Shown: positions 45,031 to 57,690, numbered from the stretch's first letter. The stretch: DNA of 64,000 nt from Pleodorina starrii (GCA_030267565.1 BRXU01000005.1:1473501-1537500); one strand, 5' to 3'. Numbers and translations: made by a program. Notes: a model not told the origin generated them from the letters alone.

Positions 45031-45605
45031 AGTTGGGTGTGCGTTGTCGTGCGACTTTGAGGCGAGGTTCAGCGCATGGTAGAGGATGGATGGAGAGCCC
45101 TAGTAGCTAGTCATCCAACTAGAGCGGGGAAGTAATACTCTAAGTTGGTACTAGTACTGAATGCTATAGTCATGAGCTGGTGATGGCAGCTTGTCTGTGA
45201 GTTGCAGCTGGACGATCGCGCGAACGACACCGGAACGACAAGTCAGTTTTGTATTTTTACAGAGCATCTCACGCCTGCCAGGCTGCTGACTGCAAGCCGT
45301 CTAGCAAGGTTTGAGCTAGCTTTTACACGCGCAAAGTGAACTAGCGGCTCCTCAGCAAGCATATACGATACCTGAACGCTGAACCCGTCTAGCCCGTTTT
45401 CATTTTTACGCTTTGGTCCCTTTACCCTCGATTACATAGCCTTATTCTTTCTCACTGCAACTCCATCCAGTAGAGCTGGGCATCGACTTTTGAAACCCAC
45501 GCTCGCAGTCGGTATCCACCCGCAACTTTTGCCTTTGTCAGCAGCGGAACACGTGCTCTACCTCAAATGCAGTAAATTCCATTGCTGCATCTGAAATTGG
45601 CACAC
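45031..45605. promoter_or_regulatory. Divergent promoter between helicase and STK16-like kinase
   Basis: Only about 575 bases separate the start codons of the minus-strand helicase and the plus-strand kinase, so both promoters and leaders must share this stretch. It is clearly AT-richer than the flanking exons. The helicase leader contains a three-codon upstream frame, ATG CGC TGA at 45077-45069. No clear TATA element was identified. Confidence 0.6.
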
Positions 45606-48600
45606 ATGAATTACAGCCAACTTCTCTGGGATTGTTGGGCGTATGGTGCCTCCTATCTGCCGCTGTGCGGCCTGCCAAACTGGGCGGCAGCCTTTCTGCC
45701 ACAGCTTGGGTCCGGCGAGATAATTCCGCTGGGCAGCCGGCGGTTCCGTGTCCTGCAAAAGGTGAGTCGTGCCTGATTCCCGCCGTGGCTGGCTTTGTAC
45801 TGCACTGCAACCACCAACCGTCACGTGTGCGCCACTCCGACCGTTTCCCAAATCGCAATCTGGTCTGTCGACGCGCCGCTTTGTGGGATGCCCGGGGCTC
45901 ATCGCCAGCCGGGAAGGTTGAAGAATAATCCCTCGCGATCGCGAACAATTCTTGCGCTTTTACACCCAGGGTTGGCTCGTTCCTGTCTGGGTGGCTTGTG
46001 CTGTCACGGCCTGGTCGCGCTTTCCTTTCCTCTGCCCTGGTTGTTTCCCGTGGCAGTGTACGCGCCAACTGGCTCACTGGCGCAACCCTGCAAACCAAAC
46101 GAATCCTCCCAGGGTGTAAACTCGGCCCTTGTAAACGCTGTACCCGCCGTAGCCGCTATGACTAATGCTGCCACGACTCCAAAGTGAGGTCGCCCATCGT
46201 GCCGCAAAATAAACCACCCTAACTCCCTAAGCAACCGCTCCTAACCGCTCGCAACTGCCCTCAACTGCCCCAACGAACTTCCCGCAACCTAACCCTGCCG
46301 GCCGGGGGGGGGGGCAGCTGGGCGAGGGCGGCTATGCGGTGGTGTATTTGGTTTCGGAGATGGCGACGGCGGACCATCCCCACCCGGATCCCGAGCTGCG
46401 CGCGCTCAAAAAGGTACGGCAGCTGCGGCGGCGACGGCGCCGAGGGGCATGGTGGCGGCGGCGGCGGCGGCCGAGGGGTAGTGGCAACAGATCCCCTGCG
46501 GGTTGGCTTCCCCTGATGGCCTCCAGAGCACGCTCTCGCTCACTCAGCCCACATGGCTGTGTGCATGTTGCGTGAGTAAATGCGACGGCGAATGCGACCC
46601 ACCTGCGAGCAGGCAGGGCATGGGCAGGGGAGGGGCACAGGAGTTGACTTCCACACTCTTGATCCTCGGCGGTTGGCCTCTGCGGACCGGCCCCACGGCC
46701 CCACGGCCCATTCTGTCTTCGCTATCCGCCGCCTCCATCGACCATCCCCCTCCTCATCACCGACCCCGCGCCGTCTTCGCGTCCCAATCTGCCGATCTGC
46801 ATCCGGGCGGCGGGCCTTACGTCGCCTTCGCGGCGGCGGCGGCGGGCCGGCGGCGCGTGCATGCAACAGGTGCTCGTCCAGTCCAGCGAGCACTTCGATG
46901 CCGTACAGCAGGAGATGCTCGTCCACTCGGCCGTACAGCACCACCCCAACATCCTGCCGCTGCTTGATTATTGCTGCGCCGAGGGAACCAACGGCGGCGC
47001 CGCCGCTGCCGCCGTCGCCGTGCCGGCGTTGACGCCGCCCGCACCCCAGCTGCCGCCGCCGCCGCACGCCGCCGGCGGCAACGGAAGCATCAGCAGCGGC
47101 GGCGGCGGCGGCGGCAGCCTCGCCGTGCCCGTCTCCGTCTCCGCATCCTTTCCTGCCGGCGGCGTAGGGCGTGGCGGCGGCGATCTCCCAACGGCGCGAT
47201 CCGGCCCCAGCGGCGGCAGCTACCAGATCCACAACCAGATCCAGATCCAGAATCAGGACCGCATGGCGTGTTTCCTGTTCCCCGCGTTCCGCGCCGGTAC
47301 CTTGGCTTCGGAGCTGGAGCGGTTGGTGGCAGGAAGCCAGATGCTGTCCACGTCAGACGTGCTGGCGGTGTTTACGCAGGTGGGTGAGTGTGGTGGGGTG
47401 GGGTGGGGGTGGTAGGTGGTGGGGGTGGGGATGGGGATGGGGGTGGGGGTGGGGGGTGGTAGCGGACGGCGGAGATGCGCGGTGCGGGTCAGTGCCGGGG
47501 TAGGCGCCGGCGCAGGGTAATCACAGCACAGCACAGCATAGCATAGCATGAGCACAGCCGGGTGAAACGAATGCGGTCCAGATCTACTCTTTGCGACCAT
47601 GCTGACAGGGGGCGTGGCAAACCACCCTCGCTTCCTATTTCCGCCTCGCCTTGCCTCTCCCCACACCGCCTCCCCTCCCCTCCCCACCACTCGCCCCAGA
47701 TCGCCAAGGCCACGGCGCATGTGCACGCGCACGGCTACGCGCATCGGTGCGGGGGGGGGGGGGCGGTGTCGGCGGCTGTTGGGACGCAAGCGGACGACCC
47801 GGAGTGACCTCGAATCGGGCTGATGGATGAAGGGGCGAGAGGGCTGCCGGAACCGGGCGAACCGAATCCCGCCACCAAACCTCAACTCAGCTCCACTCCA
47901 CCCCTCGTCCCAGCCTATACAGCTTCCGACTTTCAGGCAGGACAGCCCCCCGGGTGGGGTGGGGGGAGGTGAGGGGGGGAGGCGAAGCGTGTGTGTCAGC
48001 CAGTGCTGTCCGCACCCCGTGTAGCCCCCTGGGCTCCTCCGTCCACACCCTCACACCCCCTGACTGACCCTGCCCTTACGGCTGCCCCCCTGGGTGTCTG
48101 TATGTCTGTGTGTGTCTGTGTGTATGCATGGTGGTGGGGATCGTGGCCACGTTCACGTTCATGCGCATGCAGGGACATCAAGCCCCTGAACGTCCTCGTG
48201 GCCGTCAACCCCGACCACCCCGCATCGGGACGGCAGCAGCAGCAGCAGCCGGGCCGGCAGGGCGCACCGGCGGGGGGGTGGCGCCCCGCGGGTCGGCTGG
48301 GGGAGCGGGGTAGGGTGGATGGGGCGGATGTGGAGGCGGCGTTGGCGCTGACGGCGGAGACATCGACATCGACATCGATCGGCAGGGACGTGGGCCCCAG
48401 GTGGGGGTAAGGGGGCGGGGGGGGGCGGGGGGGGGGTAAGGGGGCGGGCGGGGGTAAGGGGGCGGGCGGGGGCGGGGGGGGGCGGGAAAGTTAAGGAAGA
48501 TCCCCGTGTATGTGTATGTGTAGGGGGGAGTAGGGTAACCCTAAAACCCTAAAACCTTAAAACCCTAAGTGTTCTCCAACCATCCGCAGTCGACACTACC

Positions 48601-48743
48601 GCCCGGGGGAGTCGGGTGGGAAAACCACACACTCCCGGGGGTGTATGTCAGTCGTATAGCTACCGGTATGTGTGCGGATGGCTGCTCTGTTTGACCCCAC
48701 CCGCCACCCGCCCCGCCTGCCTACCGCTGCTGCTATCCGCCGA

Positions 48744-48782
<39 letters not shown>

Positions 48783-50764
48783 CGCTGCGTGCTGATGGAC
48801 TTTGGAAGTGCCCGGCCGCGGACCGTGCGGGTCAGTGCCGGGGCGACGGGGCGATGGGGCCGACGGGTGCGAGTGTCCCTCACCTCACCTCCCCTCCCTT
48901 CGGGGCACGACGAGCTTGTGTCGCGTACCCCCATTGGGACCCCATTGGATGAAGCAGTTTGCAGCGGACCCACCCACCCACCCACCCACCCACCCACCCA
49001 CCCACCCACCCACCCACCCACAGAGGGAGGATCGCCGGCGCCGGGCGGGGTTGACAGCTAAGACACGCCCTAGTGGGGTCCCGATGGCTTAACGATCTCT
49101 CTCCCTCTCGTTCCCTGGCCGCCACGCCGCCCCACCGCCACGCCGCGAGCTCCCACACCCACACACCCACACACCCACACCCACCCGGGCGCCACTTTCG
49201 GATTCTCTTTGGCGGGGCGCCGTTGTTCCCGTGGGCCCTATGCAGATCACGTCCCGGAGTCAGGCGCTGCAGCTGCAGGAAGATGCCGAGGTGGGCCCTA
49301 TGGGGGGGATGGGATGGGGATGGGGGGGTGGCGGCACGTGCGGGTGGGTGGGCGGGCGGGAGACCGCAGTCGGGGGGGGGGGGCCGGAGGGCAGACCTAC
49401 CTACCTACCTACCTACCTACCTACTACCTACCTACCTACCTACCTACCTACCTGCGCATCCTCCCCCCATCAGTACCAATGTGCCAAGAACGCATTGGAC
49501 TCCGAAACCCACCTTTCCCCAAGCCTGCACTCCTAAACCCGCGTCCCTAACCCACAGCCCCACCCCCTCCTGTCAGGCCCACTGCTCCGCGCCCTACCGC
49601 GCCCCCGAGCTGTTCGATGTGCCCTCCGGATCCGGATCCGCCCCCCTGGATCTGGATCTAGCCGCCGCCGACGTGTGGGCGCTCGGGGCGTCTCTGTTCC
49701 ACATAATGTACGGCGAACCGCCCTTCCAGAGGGCCATGAACGCATCGGGGGGGAGTCTGGCGCTGGCTGTGCTCAAGTGAGATGGTGGGAGGCGGGGGTG
49801 GAGGCGTGTGTGTTAATGTATGTGTGTGTATTTGTGTGTGTGGGGGGAGTGTGGTGGTAGGAGGGCGGGACGGGGTCTGTTTGTGGTTCGATGTGGATGG
49901 GGGCTTAAAGAGGGAAGAAAGGGAGGGGAGGGAAAGGGAAGGGGAGGGCCGGCGCAGTTGGGTGCCCGCCCCCGCGTCCTTTTGCTGCCCCCTACCTCAT
50001 CTAACCGCACGTGATGGTGTGTGGCTTGACATTGCATGTGATGCCCTCTGGCTGGTTGGCTTGTTGGTGTGGTTCGCAGTTGCGCCATTGGTTGGCCCCG
50101 ACCGCCCTCCCCCGCCTACCCACCCGAGCTGCACCAGCTGGTGACAGCGGCCCTGGTTTCGGAGCCGGAGGCCAGGCCGTCAGCTGCACAGGTGGGTGGG
50201 TGGGTGTGGGTGGGGCTGACTGAGGCTTTGCGAACCGCAGCGAAGGACTTGGGGTGCAGGGAGGGGCGAGCGAGGGGGGCACCTCCTTTTATGTGTAAGT
50301 GCGTGTGTGTTTGTGCACGACACGTCATACTTGGTACGCAATCCCCGTCGGCGCATCTCTCTCCCACGTGCGGCTTTGCTGCTGCTGCTTCTGGTCGGGT
50401 CATACCGGGCTGGTGTGTGTGTGTGTGGTTTACATTGGGCTCCACAGCAGCGGGCTGTGCTGCTGCTTTCCTCCTCCCTACCTGTCCCTCGCCCTGTTCC
50501 CACACGGACAAAGCCCCTCGTCGTTACTCACGGCCTCGTTACTCACGGCCTTACTCCCCCCCCGTCACTGTCGGGCTTTCGCGTTCGTCGCCTCCGTCCC
50601 ATCGCTGCAGTGCCCTCTCTCTCCTGACCCCCCCGTTCCCCCTCCTCTCCGCCCCCTTGTCTCCTCAGTTGGCTCAAATGGCCGAGGCGCTGACGCAGCG
50701 GGGGCTGCCCGACCCCGACCCGCAGCCATACACCGGCGTTGGAGGAGCGGCGCCCAAGCGATGA
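45606..50764 (+). CDS. STK16/MPSK1-like serine/threonine kinase (NAK family)
   Basis: Protein kinase of 513 residues from ten exons: 45606-45761, 46318-46413, 46870-47379, 47700-47746, 48173-48400, 48779-48830, 49246-49290, 49577-49776, 50080-50191, 50669-50764 (1542 nt, in frame). STK16 relatives act at the Golgi and in secretory traffic. Gly-loop LGEGGY is at 53-58, probable ATP-binding Lys83, HRDIKPLN from 269, DFG 353-355, and YRAPE 385-389. STK16-type signatures HPNILPLLDYC, FRAGTLASELERL and HAHGYAHR surround them. A roughly 90-residue Ala/Pro/Gly insert splits the N-lobe, and a Gln/Gly-rich insert follows HRD. An in-frame TAA at 45573 precedes the first ATG, so the N-terminus (MNYSQLLW...) lacks the Gly2 myristoylation site of animal STK16 unless an upstream exon exists. 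Confidence 0.92.
48534..48568 (+). repeat. Interstitial telomere-type repeat CCCTAAAA
   Basis: Four near-perfect octamers (CCCTAAAA, CCCTAAAA, CCTTAAAA, CCCTAA) inside the kinase intron 48401-48778. The unit equals the complement of the Chlamydomonas telomere repeat TTTTAGGG. Confidence 0.85.
48969..49022 (+). repeat. CCCA tandem repeat in kinase intron
   Basis: Perfect run of about thirteen CCCA/CCAC units in the intron between the DFG exon and the exon starting at 49246. A separate CCTA run lies at about 49397-49452 in the next intron. Confidence 0.9.
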
Positions 50765-51171
50765 CTCGCCATGTGCCGTACCCTGTCGTACTACACTGTT
50801 CCTCCGTACTGTACCGCTTCGTACTTAAATGTACCGCACAGAGGCCCATTGTACCGCACATGGTGCCTCTGTTGCGGGCTCGCCCACCCGAGACGGGCTC
50901 CAGCAGCAGAAGTAGAACCGGGAGCGGCAAAGGAAGGAACGCGGCCGCTGCGGCCAACGCGGCAAACCTCATAACCCCGGATGGCACCGTGTTTCCGGAT
51001 CGGGGAGGGCGATCGGGGAGGTCAGACCACCATCAAACGTTCACACACCGTACTTGGTGGCATCTCGAATCGGTGCGCGAATGAAGCCCGTCGGCAGGGA
51101 GGGGGGTCAAGGCGGTCCCCAGCTGCCATCGCTGTGTGCGTGTGTGGAGTCCCACGCGGATCCAAACACAG

Positions 51172-51176
51172 TGTAA
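51172..51176 (+). terminator. Polyadenylation signal TGTAA of the kinase gene
   Basis: TGTAA on the plus strand about 408 bases after the kinase stop codon. It is the first such motif downstream and normally spaced. Confidence 0.6.
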
Positions 51177-53365
51177 CGCCCTCAACTGCCGCCCTCAACC
51201 GCTCGGCAGCGCTACAAAACACGAGCGCAGCCCTGGCGGCAGCGGCCTGCAGCAGCAGTAACAGAAATTCCTGCGCGCTCTCGGCGCGTCTCCCTTCACC
51301 CCCTCCAAAAGCTACATGACACGGTATGTTTCTCTCCACGCGTCTTCTACCCTATGCCCTCCAGCTGGTGGTGATGCTCTCTCTCTCTCTCTCCCTCAAC
51401 TACAAACGATTCAGCTCTGAACACAGTGCTGCCTTCCGACAACCGTATCGGGTGGAAAGCTTCCGCCGGGTGGGATGCCCTTGTGGCCAAAAGGGTTGTT
51501 CAGAGGCCCTAGTAGCCGACAACGTTTGACAATTGACAGGCATGTTGGATGGATTGCCTGAACAGGCATGACAGCACAACAGGCCCCTGTGGACCAGTCA
51601 CCGCCAACCCCCCACCTTCGCGTGTCGCGAGGGGCCCCTCGGGCACCTGTCCATCACACGTCCCCCGAGATGTGGCGGAAGGGGGGGTATACAGAGGGAG
51701 AGGGAGGACGGGAATGTACACAGCGACACCGCACATATATACACACTCCGCCAGTCAGACCGCCGTCGCCGCCGCCCTCACCGCACTCCCTCCGTCCTTC
51801 ACCACGCCCCGCCCTCAATGCCAAAGCAAGCCACCGCATCAGCAAAAAAATGAATTGTTGTTGTTGTTGTTGCGGTTGTGCGTTTATCCAACGAACGTCG
51901 CTTGGTCATGCACATGCACACGCGCCATGGGCCATGGGCATCTGACATTGGCCCGGGGGGCGGCTGTCGCCACCCGGCGCGCTGTAGCCACCAGGACAAC
52001 AAAGATGTGCGATGTCATGTTGGTATGCACAGATAAACATGCACACATAAACATGCAACGAAACAGACCCTCAGGCGCCAGCTGCCGCGCGCCGCGCAAC
52101 GCAACACATACAACATGCAATCAATACCACCCCAGCCGCCCCAGCCACAGCAGCGCCACCAACCCTACGCCACCCAGCCCCGCACCCTCCTGCTCTCGAG
52201 CCTGGAGGACCTCTCCTCGCCCCGCCTCGCCTCGCCCCGCGCAGGTCGCAGGACCGCGCGGTGATGCGACCTGAGCGGCGGGCCCGCAGTACGACATGGA
52301 ACGGGGGCTACCGGACGGCACGCCAATCCGCGCCAGTCCGCAGCACTCGCCTTCCATCTCTTCCACCCCCGGCCTCAATATGAAGCGCCCTCGGGGGCGG
52401 GGGGATGGGTGGATGGATGGATAAATGATATATAATAATAACACAAAACAGCCACTACGAGCCTCCCCCAACCTTGTGCCTGAAACTTAGCACAGTCCTT
52501 CACATCCCTCCGCGACAGCAAGCCGGCTCAGCCCCGCCAGCCACCAGCCTCCAGTCCCCTCCACAGCTCCCTCTGAACCCCGTGGGCCTACAGCCGGATG
52601 AGAGACCCTCTGTCCTCCCTCCTCGTCCTTCCTCTGTCCTCCCTCCTCGTCCTTCCTCTGCCTACCTGCCTTCCTGCCTCTCTGCCCCAAATACAGCGTG
52701 ACGTCAAACGATACATCCGAAGTCGCCGAGCTATAAATCCAGCCAGGTTGCTTTCGAGACTCCATAAAAATACAAAAAGGTCAAATCGTTGCCCCCGCTG
52801 CCGGCCGACAAGCCACCTGCCGCCGCCTGCCGAGCAGGGCGACTATGGTACATTATAAACGGAACACGTCCCCATTCCTCTCTCTAGCGCTCCTAATTCT
52901 TCTTTACTCTTCTTCTTCTTGTTCTTCTTCTTCTACGTCTTCTATCTCTCGGGTCGTTAGCCATCCTGCACAACGAGAAGCCATCCTGCATACATCACAA
53001 CACCCTGCGGCCCCCCCCAACCCCAACAGCTGCGCCTGCCGCATCCACGAGCAGCCCACCCTGCGCCGCCCGCCCCTCAACCGAGGGTTAAGTGAAAGCC
53101 GGCTCTGGTTGTCGTACTTGTCGTACACGCTCCCCAGCTACACCATCCCCGTCGGACCCTCCAGCCGCTCGGCCCCAGTAAACGCTCGCTCCGAAGGGCA
53201 GCGCCGCTCCGGCGTTGCGATGTCGCACTCTCTCCTTCAACCAACCAACCAACCAACCAACCAATCAAGCAGCGCCAGCTCTGATAAGCCACATCACAGG
53301 CCGCTGCGATTTGTCCATCCCTGCCCCTCCCTCCCCCGGCCTCGGTCCCCTCCCCTGCCACGCCT
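51177..53365. other. Intergenic between convergent genes, no gene recognised
   Basis: Space between the 3' ends of the plus-strand kinase and the minus-strand gene at 53366. It contains a (CT)n run near 51378-51394, a (TTG)n run near 51856-51873, a 24-base unit in tandem at 52611-52658 and an (AACC)n run near 53240-53262. No frame with convincing content and no TGTAA on the minus strand close to the next gene's stop. Confidence 0.45.
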
Positions 53366-55952
53366 TCAACCATCGAAGCCGCCGGTCACCCCGCCCATGC
53401 CCCCTCCCGCGTTTCGATGCGCCACCCTCAGGCCGACCGCCACCCCGATTTGCATCAGCTCCTTGCAGCTCTCCATCAGACTGGGGCCGCTAGTGGCCAG
53501 GTCCAACACCTTTTGGGGTTTTACCACGTATAGGGGGTGGGGGAGGGGATATAGGCGAGCGAGGCGGGAATCGGAAGGGGAGGCGCGCATGGGATCCGGA
53601 AAAGGGGACATGAACGGCCCCCACTTTCTTTAGTACGTGTCGTACAGTCTGCGGCGCATGCGGCCCTGAAAAGGAGCCCATGCTAGAACGCCTCTCCCGC
53701 CAATTGTCGTGTCGTATCGTATCACATCACGAGAGGCTCTTAGCGTCTCACTACGTCCCTTTTGCGCTGAGGTGGTAAAGTCTGTCTCACACGGGCCACA
53801 TTCCCAGTAGCCCGCCCGCCCGCCCGCCCCTGACCTGCCGGTGCCCGCCCCGCCCGCCCGCCCCGCCCGCCCGCTCGCCCCGCCCGCGCCCACCACTTTG
53901 ACGCTGGTGACGAAGTCGTGTTCAAAGTCCAGGTGTGTGAGTGAGTCCGACATGGCCGCCAGGTTGAGCAGGAACCAGGCGATGGAGGCGCCAGCCACGG
54001 TGGCCTGGACCCGGTTCACTAGCACGTCGCGAGCGGCCGGGGAGGCGGAGGGGCCCAGGACCAGCTCCGTCACGGCGGCGGTGGCGTGCCGGGCGGCGAT
54101 GTTCTGCGGCGGCGCGGAGAGAGAAACGGCGAGTGGGCAGGTGGCGGTGGCAGGTGGAGGCGGCGGTGCGACGAGGTCCAGGTTGGCTTAGGGTTGTGGC
54201 GCGTTCTTTTCGGACGCCAACACCCTTTCCAATACCCATGCTGCTGCAATGCCCGGCCCCCCACTTCAAACTCTCAAAGTAAGAAACCAGAAACCGACCA
54301 AAAGTAAGCGACCCGCTCCCACCGCACTGCACCCACCCGCACCCACCCACCTGCACTCGGTCCACCAGCACCCCGCCTCCCGCCGACAGCGCCTTGCTGC
54401 CCAGCTCCAGAACCAGAGAGGCGGCGGAGCCCAGAGACGTGGCGGCTGACAGCCCCGCAGCCGCAACACCGGCGGCCTGCGACACCGCCGCCGTCGCGGA
54501 GGTGGCGGCCGCCAGGCCGGCGGCGAAGGCCACGTGGTGGCTGCCACCGTGAGTGTGAAGCTCCGCGTTACCGTCGACGGAGCCGCCGCCGGCGCGGGAG
54601 GTGGAGGCGGAGCAGGCGGCCCTGCCGGTGCCGAAGGAGGAAGCGGGGGAGGAGGCCAGGGCCCGGCCGAGGCCCAGCGGTATATTGGAAAACGCGGCGC
54701 GGCCCATGGAGCGAGCGCGGCGCAAGGCGCTGCCGAACGACTGGAGGGAAGCTGGCGGCGGCGGTGGCGGCGACGGCGGCGGCGACTGCAGCGGTGGCGG
54801 GGCGGTGTGGCGGTGAGTCAGCAGCGGCGGGAAGTGGCAGGCGGCGGGGTCGGCGGCGGCGTCGTCCTCGTCGACGGCACAGACGAAGGGGGTGGCGGCG
54901 GCGGTGATGGTGGTGGTGGTGGTGGGGTCGAGGTCTTCTTCCGCCACGGTTTCCAGCTCCGAGCGCGTGCCGGCGCTGGGGTGAGAGCTGCTGGAGGACT
55001 GCCGGGCCGCCGCCGCCGCCTGGACCTGCGACTGATGCTGCAGTGCGGCTTCCGCCAGCTTCCACACTCGGCTCCTGGGCGCGCATGGGGTGGCGGGTGG
55101 GTGTAACGCCCGCAGCTTTTTAGGGCTTTAGGGTTGGACACAGCGCGAGCAAGTGCCCAACACAACGACGCGCTTTCGCAAAGCCTGAAATCACAGAGTT
55201 TATAGCAAGAAGGTAAGAAGGAATGGGATCAAGAGGCCAGCCGATCAACAGGCCAGCCGAGGCCTGGCACGCACATTGCATACGTCGGGAAGATGCGAAG
55301 ACGGAGCCTGAGGAGCGCGACATTTGCGCGTTCAGACCAAAATTACATAAACGTTGGCTTTGAAGGGCACGTAAGCGACTGCTTACTTTGCAATTTCCCA
55401 GGTTGGAAGGTACTTCTCGAGCCCATCGGCAACACCCTTGGAGTCGAGGGCCTCGTCGCTCCCGTTATTTTTATCCACTCGCCCCAAGCCGTCCTCCGCA
55501 TCGCTGTCGTCGTCATCACCCCTGGACCTCAGCGCATCGCTGTAAGCGCGCTGAAGCGTGTAGTGTCGGTCAATCCACAGCGGCTTGCGGCTTTGCTCCC
55601 CAAATGAGGGGCACGACTGCAACTCCATGTTAATTGTAAGAGGCATGCTGGCACGCCGGCCGTCCCCGTTCAGTTCTGGTTCCCGTTCATTTCCTTGCGT
55701 GTCCTCGTCCTCCTGCTGCACGGTCCCCGTCTCCTCCAGGCGTCTTGTCGAGCTCCAACTAAAAGCAGCACGAGTGCTTGGGCTGACGCTGCGGCTCTGA
55801 CTTGACACGGGAGTGCCGGCTGCTAACTTGACCTCGTTCGACGTCGGCGCGTTGAGTATCAGGCCGGATGCAGGCTTAGAGGATGTAAATGACACAACCT
55901 TATCAGCGTTCTTCGTGAGGAGCTCACTAACGCGCACAGTTGCGACTACCAT
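53366..55952 (-). CDS. Uncharacterised protein, paralogue A of a new two-gene family
   Basis: Protein of 547 residues from four exons: 55952-55387, 55074-54351, 54103-53894, 53509-53366 (1644 nt, in frame). I do not recognise the family. Residues 1-188 are soluble-looking and acidic/Ser-rich (for example RGDDDDSDAEDGLG). Residues 189-330 include Gln/Ser/Pro-rich linkers. Residues about 365-430 form a Gly/Ala-rich amphipathic or membrane-associating stretch (AFAAGLAAATSATAAVSQAA). The 70-codon exon (431-500) holds a hydrophobic patch around WFLLNL and ends in HLDFEHDFVTS. The last exon has SGPSLMESCKELMQIG. The last three exons correspond one to one to those of the gene at 61767. The start ATG precedes MVVATVRVSELL. 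The donor GTAAGC at 55386 joins in phase to the next exon. Confidence 0.78.
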
Positions 55953-57386
55953 TCTGCTGCAGTTGGTTCGCCCCCAGGCCCCAGCTGATGGTAAATGAAA
56001 GCTGTAAGTTGTCAGCGGCAAAAACTTCAATCGTTATGATTAAGTATGAGTATTTCTTCTGTATACTCTGTGTTATGAGCGAAGTGTTTTATCAGGGACC
56101 GGTACATCGGTGCCCGTACAGGTCGCTGGCCCTAATTGTGCGCTGGTCTTACTATCCTTTTTTTCAATATAAAAATTAATATTATATAATCATAAAAAAT
56201 ATTTCTGATCGGAAAGAAGGCTCCCAGAAAGGCTCATCCGACGTTGGACAGGCGAATGCTACCGTCGGTATCCTCTGGTCGGTATTTCTTGTCCTCATTC
56301 GTTACACTTATTAACGCTAGATAGAGCGCCAGCGGCGATGCCACCGGAGCCGAGACTCGAACACCGCTAATAACGACGCTATATCCTGACAATGCAACCG
56401 ACTCCAACGTTGCCACCCAGACCAACCAACCCTTCGCCGCCCCGCTGATCGGCTAGGCGATAAACCCGGTCTCCCCGCTGATCGGCTCGACCTCGATTCG
56501 TCTCCCAAAACCCCCCAAAAACCCCATTTTCAAGTTGGACCAGTGGCCGGCCGTGACCTAGGCTCTCAACCACCGGGCGGTTCAGACCCGGTGGAGAAGC
56601 GACGCGCCGCGCGCGCCAACACAGGGTGGGAGAGGGCGGGAACAAAAGGATGAACCTAGAGTCACAACACGGCGAATAGCCGGTCAAGAGAACATCCTCA
56701 GCATAACTCAGATGTCGACAGTACGACAAGAGATACTTAACTACTTCGTCCAAGAACCCGCCTTCTCGTACCGAGAAGCCTACGCATATCAGCGACGGGC
56801 AAGGCGTCGCCATGATCGATGATCAACGTATGATAAATTTTTTATCAAGAAAGTATTCCGCACGAGCTGTACTAATCCATTACACGTGACACAACGCGTT
56901 TAAGTGCGCGAATGAGCTTAAATAAGAAATCCAGTCCCTTCCATTCTCCCTCGCACGCGGCATGCTCGGCAGTCCAAAGGGCAGGGCACAACCTAAGACG
57001 TCCGAGGATCGCAGAGTTTACGTCTGGGTTGATGAGTGTAGTTGTCCCGCTGTCAACGAACGCCCACGTCATGAAGAATCACTGCCGAAAGCCTCCCGCA
57101 ACGCCCCCGAATAGTAACCGGCAGCCAGGGACCGCCAAGGAACACAGAACGCACCCCAACCTACCATCCTTGAAAAACTGACAACAGCGTTCTTTCCTCG
57201 GTATGGGGAAGGCGAACGGGTCAGCTGCGTGCCTCGACGCAAAGCATGCGACAAGCCCCTCGGCACTGGCAGGTACGGCGGATAGAACGACAGATGCATG
57301 CACCGACCACTTTTGGGAGCTTCCACCACCCTCCACCACCTGTTTCACGATTCGGTCTGTCCCTGTGGGCGCCGCCTATTACATGT
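55953..57386. other. Intergenic: promoter of paralogue A and a possible gene fragment
   Basis: The part next to 55953 is the promoter side of paralogue A, with a strongly AT-rich patch at about 56155-56205. Farther right, the minus strand at about 57080-57340 encodes a stretch with the look of real protein (ending CCQFFKDG before a GTAGGT donor). The segment after a possible acceptor at 57081, down to about 56880, continues in similar style (SGTTTLINPDVNSAILG). No start, end or family could be assigned, so it is recorded as a possible relic only. Confidence 0.3.
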
Positions 57387-57690
57387 ATCAAGATTAGGGT
57401 TGGCCGGGATACTATACTAGAAAAGAGTATTAGTATAGTATAGTACTATTATAGTACTATTTACTAGTTGGAGGCCGAAAATGGCACTATTTACGACAGC
57501 CGTACAGAGTATTATAGTATACTATAATATAGTACTATGTAGTACTATCGGGACCACGACATAGTACGTTTTACTATATGTGGCAACCGGCAGGTCGGCC
57601 GCCGCCGTCTTATACTTGGAATTCGAAGTGTGTAACGGCAGGCAGCACATCGATTGTGCACCGGCTGTTGCCGGGCCCTGTGTGGCTTCC

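Noticed and set aside
45538..46098. 186-codon minus-strand frame
   Set aside because: Overlaps the first exon of the kinase antisense and has no recognisable content.
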